This document shows, piece by piece, positions 11,300 to 21,340 of a stretch of DNA of 64,000 nt (the stretch's first letter is position 1; each line of letters begins with the position of its first letter). Under the pieces are notes generated by a model. It was given only the letters and a program-made list of their open reading frames with translations. It was not told the origin of the DNA and searched no databases. The position numbers and the translations under genes were made by a program. The stretch is taken from the NCBI GenBank assembly GCA_028023455.1, contig JAQFVV010000017.1, positions 6,728,098 to 6,792,097 on the forward strand, read 5' to 3'. The stretch is from Epiperipatus broadwayi (Eukaryota; Onychophora; Udeonychophora; Euonychophora; Peripatidae).

Positions 11300-12300
11300 T
11301 ATAAAAAATGCAAGTTGAACTTAAAATACAACAAAAAACTGATCCAGCATTGCAAGAATATAAAGAGATACAGACAGAGAACAAAGATATATGGAAGAAA
11401 AGTTTGAAAAAATAATGAACAGTATCAAAGAAAAAATGACAGTCCGAATACATGAGCAATTGCAGCAGGAAAGGAAAACTATAGAAAAGGAAACTAAGTG
11501 TAGATTTAGAAGAATTTGTACAAAAAGCTATAAATGGTAATTCAAGTGAAATACAAATATGTAAAGCATGATGGAGAGAATTGAAAATTTTGAACCCAAA
11601 GTAGTATTTAAAAAGACGTGATAGTATGAAAGAAGTCAGTGTTGAGAAAACACATAAGAAAAGATAGCTGAAATCCAGAAAATGGTGATGGAAATTAATG
11701 AAAGAATGGTTTCCTCATTAGATAATAAAGGCAGATATTGATAATAATCCATTAAAACAAATATAGCACACATGTAGAAACCATGGATAATGTTAAAGAG
11801 AATGTTAATGTCTTCATTATGAATGATTATTTGGATGAAGACATAAATGGAAAAAAATATGATAAGCAAAAGCTGAAAATTGATGTAAAATGTTATGAAA
11901 AAGGACTGAAGCTATTGACCTAAATGTTAATTAATATAAAGATTGCAAACTATTGTGTAGATGAGATAAAAAATAAAGTAATTAAGTTAGAAAATGAATT
12001 CTGTTGTCAAATTCTGAAGAAGTAGATGATAAAGAAAAACATTTGAGGGAAAACTAAATAAAAGGTGCTTTATGAATAATACAAGAAAGTCGAAATTTAT
12101 ATGATAGGATAAACCCAAGGAATTATTATGTCCAGATATCAGTGTTGGAATAATAAAAGAAAGAAGAAGAGCTAGAAAACAGAGCAGAAGATCCACTTCA
12201 GCTGGAAATGATTCAGATTGACCATAAGACAGGTAAAAAAATTTTAAGATTATCCCGAATAAGGATACCTGCACTACCAAATAAATATCTGGAGAGAGGG
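11300..12300 (+). pseudogene. Decayed Lys/Glu-rich, coiled-coil-like coding remnant
   Basis: Plus-strand fragments in shifting frames are rich in Lys, Glu and Gln and look like coiled coil: MEEKFEKIMNSIKEKM, EQLQQERKTIEKE, and later IKERRRARKQSRRSTSAG near 12145-12205. No domain is recognised. It lies about 1 kb upstream of the Penelope-like element on the same strand, so it may be an old first open frame of that or another retroelement. That link is inferred. Confidence 0.35.
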
Positions 12301-13394
12301 AGGTTTGAATTCTTACGTGGATAATAAAGAAGGCCTACTTGTTGATGACCCAGATCTGTGAAAAGGATAGATGATTTTTGGAGATTATATGAATTATCTT
12401 TTATAATAAATTGTAAAATTAAAGGCTTTATTTAATTTTTAAATATTAAAGTAGGATTTATAGAAATAGTAATTTTAATAAGTTCATAATTCTATTAAGG
12501 AAAAGGAGTAAGATTTTTGGAGATTGGATGAAGCTTTTAATTGTTGGATGTTGTTTGGCTGTATTTTCATTACTGGTGATGGATGGAAGATTTTTTCATT
12601 GGCTTGAGGATGCAGTGGAGTATTTTATCTACTTTGAAGATTTTGTACCTGCCTCTAAGTTTCAAGAAAAAGTGCAAGGCATAACTTTTTAGGTTTTTTT
12701 TCTATATATTTGTAGTTTGTTTCATAGACAGCTAACAATCCTGTACCATAAACTCTCCTGGTATTTATGCTGCATTGTATATTTATTGTCCAATGGTTGG
12801 ATTCTTTATTTATCTCAGGATTGTATATCAATATTTATTCTTTTCAGCTGTTGTTCAATCTATGGGGGCAAAAATGGGAGTATATAGTTTTATATGAACT
12901 TTCTTTAGATATATAGAGTGAATTACAAAAGGTATGTGGACGTATTTTACTTATCGTTAAAAAAATAGAAATAGACTTAAAGACATACATAAATAAAGTT
13001 GAGTAAGAACATATGAATAATACTTTAATTTAGATATTAGAATGAGAAATGGAAACAAATATAATTTCATTCTCTCATTCTTTAGAAGGATATTGCAATG
13101 ATTCAAACATTACAAAATAGTCATTTGATAATTAATAAAAACCAACTACAGAAAATAAAATATAACATAGTGACAATGATTAGAATAGTTGTATGTATTT
13201 GTATTTATTATATATATATCTTAATTTAATGGGGGGAGGGTGATTTGTACATTTTGTCACTATATGTTGATTGTAAGTAATAGAATTAATATTTATCTGA
13301 TGAAATAATACTACTATAACTATATCAGCATATTTTCAGATATGAATATAATTGTAAGCATACGTATACTTGCCAAAATGATATAAATGATAAA

Positions 13395-14713
13395 ATGTGT
13401 TATGAATATATTAATTATAACAAGGAGATTATGGATAATTTCATAAATTTAACAAGATATAAATTTTCTATAGAACAAAATATTTTATTAAGTAAAAGTC
13501 CGTCTTTCATACCATTTGTGGATAATGATATTAAAAAGAAAATAACTACAAATATAGAGCTGGCGAATATTTCTATGGAAGATAAGAAGAAATTAAATTA
13601 TTTATTGAATAAACAATTATATGATATAAAAACTTCTAAGCAAGAATATAAATATAGAAGGATTACTAAAGAAATAAGAAATATATGTAAAAATGAAAAC
13701 ATAACAATATGTAAAAAGGATAAAAGTAGTAGATTTGTGATTTTATATTCTAAGGATTATATAGATAGGATAAAGTGTGAAATAAAAAAAGGATATGAAA
13801 GATTATCAAAAGATCCTATTAACATGATAAAAAATAAATATATAAAATTATTACAAAAGATGGAAGGGAAAAAAATTATTAATACATATCAATATAAACA
13901 TTTATATCCTTCTTCTTATGAGAACCCATATTCATTTACTAAGGTAAAAACTCATAAAGAAAATAATCCATTGAGATTATTATTTAATTTTACTAATTTT
14001 ATTCTACAAAGATTTTGTAAGTATTTAAATAAGTGGATAGTAAATATTATTGGTTATGGGGCGTTTTGCATTAAAAATACAGAGGCTATTATAAATAAGT
14101 TAAATATGATAAAATTGAATAGAAACTAAAGTATATTTGTAATGGATATTGTAAAGATGTATCCTAGCATTCGAAGAACAAAAAGTATAGAAATATTAAT
14201 ACAGAAATTATATATGCATATTAATGATATAGAGGTAATTAATATTATTGAAGAAGGTTTAATTTTAAAACATAATAGTTTGTATTTTAAATATAATAAT
14301 GAATATTGGAGTATATATAAGGGGTGGGTAATGGGGTGTGCAATTAGTGGATTAATGTCATCAATATTCGTCAACGAAATGGAAATGAAAATTGTTAATA
14401 GTAGAATAGAAAATCAATATGTAATACATTACTTTAGATATGTTGATGATATATTAATAATTGGTAATAAAAGAGCTATAAAGAAACATACAATGAACTT
14501 AATAATAATATGGATAATATAAAATTTACAATTATAGAAATTGATGTTAAAATAAAATATTTAGATGTAGAGATAGAGATAGATGATAATATAATTACAT
14601 TAAAACACTTCACTAAAGAAGATAAATTAAGGAAAATAATTTCTATGGATTCGCAACAGGCATGGATACAAAAAATAGCAGTTATTAAAAATTTTAAAAA
14701 CAAAAATGATTAA
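13395..14713 (+). pseudogene. Penelope-like reverse transcriptase (broken)
   Basis: The frame from 13395 contains KKDKSSRFVILYSKDYIDRI and then FTKVKTHKENNPLRLLFNF, matching the conserved finger region of Penelope reverse transcriptases. It stops at 14127-14129. The next frame (14142-14522) has MDIVKMYPSI (motif A Asp), GWVMGCAISGLMSSIFVNE (motif B) and FRYVDDILIIGN (motif C YVDD). A third frame (14510-14713) continues with KYLDVEIEIDDN. All catalytic aspartates are present, so decay is recent enough to leave motifs intact, but the reading frame is lost. Confidence 0.9.
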
Positions 14714-14740
14714 TATAACACAGATAGGAAGATAGCTACT

Positions 14741-15306
14741 TTGCAAAAAGAGAAATTTATAAAGTTATATACTAGTTATGGATACAACCCTAGAAGCATT
14801 AGAAATATATTCTTTAATTATAAACAAAATAATTTGGGTAATAATAGTGACCCAGAAAATATAAAATGGGTAAAACTTTCATATGTTCCTAAAATTTATA
14901 ATACATTATTAAAAAATAAAAATTATATAGATCAAAATATTAAAATAGGATCGTCAAACAGTAAAACTCTTGATATATTAGTAGGGAATTATAAAATAAA
15001 AGATGATATAAAATATAAAAAGGGTATAGTATATAAAATTGCTTTTGGGGTTTGCAGTATGGTTTATTATGGACATACAGCAAAACAATTAGAAGAGCTA
15101 AAGAATATACTAATGCTAGTAATAGAAGAGATGACAGATCTGCATTATATGTTCATTACTTGAAATATGGACATAGAATAGATTGTGTTAAGAATATAAG
15201 TCCATTAAATTATATTAAAGAAATTAATAGAAGGAAAATATATGAAACCAATTACATTAATTATAACAAAAATAATTGTATGAACATTTATAAAACATCC
15301 AATTAA
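14741..15306 (+). pseudogene. Penelope-like GIY-YIG endonuclease C-terminus (frameshifted)
   Basis: The frame 14741-15163 contains YGYNPRSIRNIF, YVPKIYNTLLKNK and then GIVYKIAFGVCSMVYYGHT (about 15025-15080), the GIY-YIG core strands. After a frameshift near 15100-15130 the frame from 15052 continues with RRDDRSALYVHYLKYGHRID, then the Glu-bearing helix region KEINRRKIYETNYI, ending at 15306. In characterised elements this domain nicks target DNA for reverse transcription. Here it is broken. Confidence 0.85.
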
Positions 15307-15465
15307 TTTAACTAATAATTGGATAATGAAAAATGAATGGAGGGTTGTATAATATGTGTTGTTATAAAGATATTTAAGTGTAATTATAAGTTTGTGTTAA
15401 TTTTATATAGAGCCAGTAGATGTCACTATGTATGCACTATAGATTATTTTTGTAATTGAGCCATA

Positions 15466-15498
15466 TTGAAAAGGGCAAAAATTTAAAATTTGCCGAAA
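15466..15498 (+). ncRNA. Hammerhead-like hairpin in Penelope-like 3' tail
   Basis: TTGAAAA (15466-15472), one base, GGCAAA (15474-15479) pairing with TTTGCC (15489-15494), then GAAA (15495-15498). This matches the core order of a hammerhead but the first core box is degenerate. It is placed where Penelope-like elements normally carry such motifs. Confidence 0.4.
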
Positions 15499-15500
15499 AG

Positions 15501-15639
15501 AGCTTTTATATGTTATTTTTATTTGTGATGATTATATGATTATATTACAGCTATTGTTATATATCATTTTGTTGTTAGTAAAGATATTTTATTATATCTA
15601 TGATTTATTATTTATATGTATATATTTTAATTGCAAGAG
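15501..15639. other. Spacer between Penelope-like element and RTE element
   Basis: AT-rich sequence of about 140 bp; nothing recognised. Confidence 0.5.
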
Positions 15640-17066
15640 GCTGTAAAGACTCTAGCCAAGACAGCAGTTGGTGGATGAAAGCAACGAGTGCTAAGAATCC
15701 CCTGACTGCGGACTCAGGCTGCCATTTGATGATCATTATTTATAGCTCACTTTCAAGTGAAGGAAAATTACAAAAATTGAAAGAAGAACTGTCTCCTATT
15801 AAATGGGACATTATTGGTCTTTGTTGAAGTTAGAAGAAAAGATGAGAAAATTGATTTAAAAGGTGGACAGGTACTCTACTACAAAGGCACAAATATTGGA
15901 AGTACAAGTGAAGTAGGATTCATTGTAAATAAAAACAGGAAGAACAAGATTGCAGAGATTGATGGTATATTGGACAGACCAGCAAGATTAGTTTTCAACT
16001 TAATAACAGATACCAAATGCAGATAATTCAGGTTTATACCCCAACAAGTTCTCTTAATGATAACATAGTAGAAGATTTTTATATGGATGTACAAAAGGCT
16101 TTTAATCAGACTAAACAACATTTTAAAATTGTTATGGGAGTCTTTATTGATATAATTGGTAAACAAATGAACGATAAAAATGCTGTAGGTAAATTTGATT
16201 ATGGTAATAGAAATGAGAGAGGACATAGACTTGTGGAGTTTGCAGAAAAAGAAAAACTTTATATTATGACTTTTTTTGAGAAAAATGTTAAAAGGAAATG
16301 GACATGGAAGTATCCAAATGAAGGTACAGCAGAATTAGATTATATTTTGACTAACAGAAAATACATATTTTAAGATTGTAATGTCCTTAATAAACTCAAC
16401 ACAGGAAGTGATTATCGATTAGTGAGATGTGTGCTAATGAAACATTAAGAAAAGCAATATTTACAGTTGATATTCCTAATCTTCAGAAACATTGTAATGA
16501 ATTTAAATTAGAACTTGCAAATCGTTTTCAAATATTAGTGGATTTTGAACATGGTTTAGAGTTAAATGAAATTAACAGGAAAATAACTGATACACTTTTA
16601 AAAACTGCAACAAAGATAGCTGGTAGAAAAAAAGCAGCAATTGACCATTAAAAATTCTACTGAAACTAGGGAATTTATGAAAAAAAGAAAGAATATGAAG
16701 ATATATAAAAATGGTGTGAAAAAGAGTTGATAATGTTATAAGAAAGTATAATTGTGAACTATCAAGGAAAGCTGTAGAAGAAAATAAAAGTCTCAAGAGT
16801 GTAAAGCAGAATGTTATTGGTAGAAATCTGCAATAAGAAGAAAAGATGAAACTATTACTAAAAAGAGAGATGACATCATGAAATGGGTAGAAGAGTTCTA
16901 TCAAAAATTATATAGTAATAAAGAATATGTATTCCTACATCTTTTATATCATCTGAATTGCCCGGGATTTTAAATGAAGAAGTGAGACATGCAATTAAAT
17001 TTATGAAGAAGGGAAAAGCTTCAAAACAGGTGAAGAAATAGAAAAACTTTTGGAAACGTTATATAC
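15640..17066 (+). mobile_element. RTE-type LINE copy 1, 5' part (endonuclease)
   Basis: Broken plus-strand frames encode an apurinic-type endonuclease: EVRRKDEKIDLKGG, EVGFIVNKN, IIQVYTPTSSLND, RGHRLVEFAEKEKLYIM, WTWKYPNEGTAELDYILTN and SDYRLVR, in the family order. MGVFIDIIG stands where the GDFN catalytic box is expected, so that box is lost. The copy continues after an inserted element as 19203-20717. The reverse transcriptase start is present up to about 17066 in degraded form (compare 40814-41440, which is cleaner). Confidence 0.88.
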
Positions 17067-17551
17067 TATAACGATCCAAACGAAGTGGGAGATCGCATCG
17101 CACCGCACTACCAAAGGGCGCCATCTAGGCATTTGAGCCTAGAAAAATTTATAAAGTAGGCAGATACGCGCTGTTAGGATTCCACTTTATTTACATATTT
17201 AGATCGTTAGCCCATTGTCACTAGCTCAGCGGAGACGCCGAGATAAAAATCTATAAATTTTATATCTTAAATATAAAAGAATAAAATAATAAAAGCCACT
17301 GCCAGAAATTAACACAGAAAAATATTTATTTACGCACATATAAAATCATTCTAAACTCGAGGAATAAGTTTAACATTTAGATTTTTATCTTAATTTTTAA
17401 TTTTACATTTAAAATAGCTTGCTATAATGTTTATTTTATTTAGAGAGTCGAGTATGAATGGACTACATAGGTCTGCATTTGAAAGGAAAATATTCTTCCC
17501 TGATTTAACCTTAGGCAACAAATTTCGCAATCAACTGGCGCCAATCCATCT

Positions 17552-17692
17552 GATACATTATGTATTCAATGTAGCATGATACGACAACACAAAATACTAT
17601 ATTGTCAGGAATGTACATCTGAACAATAAGTAGAAATAGAGAAGACATTGACTCTCCACCAACAGGAATGTGACATCTGTGGGCAAGTAGAT
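17552..17692 (+). pseudogene. Cys-rich coding-like remnant inside the insertion
   Basis: One plus-strand frame reads CIQC, then CQEC, a stop, then CDIC, giving three CxxC pairs spaced like a zinc-binding fold. It has a single in-frame stop (TAA near 17630) and ends near 17692. It is not recognised and could be chance. Confidence 0.25.
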
Positions 17693-18645
17693 CAATAAAC
17701 TAAAAACTCCATAGGAATGGACTGCGGTCTTCTGCCGACTTACAAACCCATCCATAGGCAAACAGAGGGTGTGTGGCGTATATCTATAATCCTGCCCGTA
17801 GCGGATCTCATACTACATTTACTAATTACACAAATATATCCAATCCATTGAACCAATTCAACTACGAAATGAATAACCTAAGATTACCCTCCCTTAATAC
17901 AACTTTACAAAACTATATAGCCATTCGCGCCGACTTAATTTTAACATTTATATACGTTCGCACAGATTTATTTAAAAATGTTGGGTATAGATCGATTACA
18001 CAGATTCCACGGTCAAAAACATTTCAAAATAAACATAAACGATCAAAATACAAAATTATTGATACCGACAATCGCAGAGGGAAACTTATAAGTAACCCAA
18101 TAGTATTCACCATAAGATACTTGCGTTGTCACCAATAACTTAAAGACATCCGAATAAATACATTTTAGATACTCACCGTAAGGTATCATTATTTATCGAA
18201 TGTCTATATATTTTGATCAAATATGAAAACCAAAATCTAATTAACCGCAAACGAATCCATGCAAGCGTCTATAGACAACTTAAATGTAATGCATTTAATA
18301 ATTTCTACAATAAAATATTACTACACATAAAAAATATTAAAAGGGAAATGATTCTTTTAACAATCGGGAAAGATATAAAATTAACCATTATTAATTTGAT
18401 TTAAAACTTACAAAAAGTCAGATAAGAGTCCATTTTAAATAAGTCGGCTTGTTTATTAATTTGTTCAACTTGACGAAAGTTCTTGATTGATTTTAAGAAT
18501 TGTTCCTTTCCTATAGCTTACGGTAGCAGAACTCCCGGTTCCTGGTGTCAATGTCCACGGAGTCTTTAATTGAAAGATCGATCTAATGTTCAGGAGGTGG
18601 CATTTGCTGGTTCATGGTATCAGTCATTTCATTTCAGAGATAAAT

Positions 18646-18684
18646 GGGAGAGAACGATAAAGACGCACTTTATCGTTCTCTCCC
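18646..18684. repeat. Perfect 17-bp inverted repeat with 5-nt loop
   Basis: GGGAGAGAACGATAAAG (18646-18662) is the exact reverse complement of 18668-18684, with loop ACGCA. It lies in the LTR-like insertion. Confidence 0.95.
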
Positions 18685-19202
18685 CAACCAAGTTGAAAAA
18701 AGCTCTTCAACTCAATATTTTTTTCTTTTTATATCATCCACAAGGATTCACTGAACAAAACGTCACTAATCTGTTTTTTCGTTATGGTCCGGGCCAAGGC
18801 TTAGTGCTTCCATTTGTCAAGCTAAAATCTCTTTCTTCTCTTATCTAACTTTCCATCTGACTTTTTAATTAAACAGCTTTTAGATAATTAATAAACAATC
18901 ATTTCCTTTTATAGATTACAGGAATTAATTAATACCTGCTTTTATTTTAACTTACGTTTTTTTTTTTATTAAAATATTTTTATATTTCAATCTTGTATTT
19001 TTTTATTTAAAAAAAATACATTCAAATACTTTTTTTTTTTTTGTTTATGAAAAAAAATATTTTTAAAGTTTAACATCTGTGCGAATGTATACACGTTTAA
19101 CAATGTTTTAATTTTAGCGTTTAGTTTTTTCCTTTTATTTGCGAACTTTTAAGTTTTTATTTTAAATTAATGTAACGACATATTTATATATCGTTACAAT
19201 AC

Positions 19203-20717
19203 CAAATGTCAAAATGATAAAGCCAGATAATTGGAAGAATGCACTATTAAAATTTAAAAACGGTGATAAAAAAGATATTAGAAATTATAGAGCTATCAAT
19301 CTTTTATCAATTTTATATAAAAAATTTTACCAAAATAATTACAACTCATCTACAGAGAACATTTGATTTCAACCAACCAAAAGAACAAGCTGGATTTAAA
19401 AGTGGTTTTAGTACAGTAGATCATATCCAAGTATTGAGAGAAGTTATAAAAAGGACCAATGAATATGATTTGCCATTATGTTTTGGATTTGTACTTTATG
19501 AAAAGGCATTTGATTCTATAAGCATTTTCTTAAATGATTAAAGCATTGGATCAAGATCTAGACCCAGGATATTGTCATATTCTGAGAATATTTATAAAAA
19601 TGCAACAGCAACGATTAGATTACATAATGATACTAAGATAGTTAACATTGAGAAGGGTCTAAGATAGGGTGACTCCATATCTCCAAAACTTTTTACAGCA
19701 GTGCTGTAAGAAGTATTTTGTGGATTAAAATGGGAAGTTAAAGGAGTAAAAGTAAATGGAGATTATTTAAGTCATTTAGATTTTGCAGATGATGTAGTTC
19801 TTTTTGCAAATAATGCTTCAGAGCTTTAGGAAATGATCAAGAGTTATCAGATGAAACTAAGAGAGTAGGACTAAAAGGTAAATGTTTTAAGACTAAAGTA
19901 ATGTTCAGTAGATGAAAATAAAAGATTGATTATGATAATTCAGAAGAAGTTAACATTTACAAATACCTAAGTCAGATTATTAATACTGATGGAAACATAA
20001 TGGATGGAATTAATCATAGAATTAAGCTTGTTTGGAGTGCTTTTGATAGAAATAACTTAATATTAAAATGTAATATGCCTATGTGCTTGAAAAGGAAGGT
20101 TTTTAATAAGTGTGTTTTACCAGTTCTTACTTCTGAATCTGAGACATGGACACTTAATAGAAGAGCAATACACAGACTTCAAACTACTCAAAGAAGTATG
20201 AAGAGTTGCATGTTAGGAGTAACAAGAAGGGATCAAAAACGAAATACATGGATTACAGAACAAACCTGTGTTACTCATATACGTTGAAAGTGTGCTTTTA
20301 CCAGTTCTTACTTATGGATCTGAGACTTGGACACTTAATAGAAAGAGCAATATGGAGACTTTAGACCACTCAAAGAACTATGGAGAGATGCTTGTTAGGA
20401 GTAATGAAGCAATCAAAGGTAAGAGAACAAACAGGTATTACTGGCATCGTTGAAAGAATTAAGACTGAAATGGAGACGGGCTGGACATATTGCTAGAAGA
20501 GATGATAATAGGTGGATAATTGAAATCTTAAACTGGATTCCAAGAGATTGTAAAAGATTCAGAAAGATACATGTGAGATGGAGATAGATGAAATAAGAAA
20601 GTGTGCAGGGGTGATGTGGAGAAGAGAGGCCAGAGATTGAAAAAGATGGATTGAACTTGGAGAGACTCTATTTATTCTGCAGTGGATTGACAATGGTTGA
20701 CGATGATGATGATGATT
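19203..20717 (+). mobile_element. RTE-type LINE copy 1, 3' part
   Basis: This continues copy 1 after the insertion: PREQAGF-like (KEQAGFKSGFSTVDHIQVL), YEKAFDSI (motif A), a degraded FADDVVLFA box near 19785-19805, and the C-terminal region LPVLTSESETWTLNRRAI. It ends in GATGATGATGAT at about 20700-20716, the usual simple-repeat tail of RTE elements. A segment of about 180 bp (20100-20280) is followed by a second version of the same region (from about 20287). The coding frame is destroyed. Confidence 0.9.
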
Positions 20718-21078
20718 TTAATAGCATTGTATTAAGAAAAAAACTTTGCTTTGGGTGTAATTAAAAATCATCTCTTAATTTTCATAATTTACGCTATTTG
20801 GAGTTAAGGAAAGAAAATGTACCTTTTTTTTGTGTGTACATATAAAACAATATGGAAAATATTTTATATAGCACTGGAGAAAAAAGTGCAAATGTAAAAT
20901 TTTATTTTGGGATAATTATACTAGTAATCCTTTAAATGAATACATAATTTATATCCTGTTGTACAAATAAAAAATTATTAATGATTTAATAGAAATTAAA
21001 ATGATTATAATTGTGATTGGAAGGGGCTACATTGTATTGTTGTGATAAGGATAAATAAGTGTATATCCATAATATAGG

Positions 21079-21340
21079 GAATCTGAACACAAATTTTCAA
21101 GCTCCCTTCAGCCATCTGCTCCATCTCATACACCCAAAAAATGATCTCCAACATATGTATCGCGTGTATATGTGTGGGAGATGGTAATCTGGACCAACCA
21201 GTTGATGAGCGCTGGTTCAGCACAAGATACGTATGTCGGAGATCATTTATCTTTTTCACATGTGTGTGGTCATGTTTACCAGTTGTATGAAATGAAGCAG
21301 ATAGCTGAAGAGAGCGTGAAAATATTTATATATGTAGAAC
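21079..21340. mobile_element. SINE family H, inverted composite
   Basis: A full-direction copy (about 21160-21335, plus strand) is preceded by a reverse piece (21079-21150) matching its own 3' half. The hammerhead region spans 21179-21250: stem I CCAA, GTTGATGA, stem II GCGCTGGTTCAGC, then CAAGA in place of GAAA. The right-hand core box is therefore lost. Confidence 0.8.

Larger units (their letters stand above)
13395..15500 (+). mobile_element. Penelope-like element, nearly complete but frameshifted
   Basis: This holds a reverse transcriptase followed by a GIY-YIG-type endonuclease, the arrangement that defines endonuclease-bearing Penelope-like elements. Four plus-strand frames cover it with few breaks: a stop near 14129, frameshifts near 14510 and 15130, and a stop at 14711-14713. 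Composition is extremely AT-rich. A hairpin followed by GAAA sits in the 3' tail (15466-15498). I cannot see the 5' border; AT-rich sequence without coding signal runs from about 12350. Confidence 0.9.
17067..19198. mobile_element. 2.13-kb insertion in RTE copy, LTR-like, 4-bp duplication
   Basis: The RTE sequence is interrupted between ATAC at 17063-17066 and ATAC at 19199-19202. The related uninterrupted copy (41435-41445) has this site once. The insert begins TATAACGAT and ends ATCGTTACA, so its ends are imperfect inverted repeats close to the TG...CA ends of LTR elements. It is clearly less AT-rich at its left end than its host. I see no polymerase or integrase, so a solo LTR of a Gypsy-like element is likely; a non-autonomous DNA transposon is the alternative. 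Confidence 0.75.
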
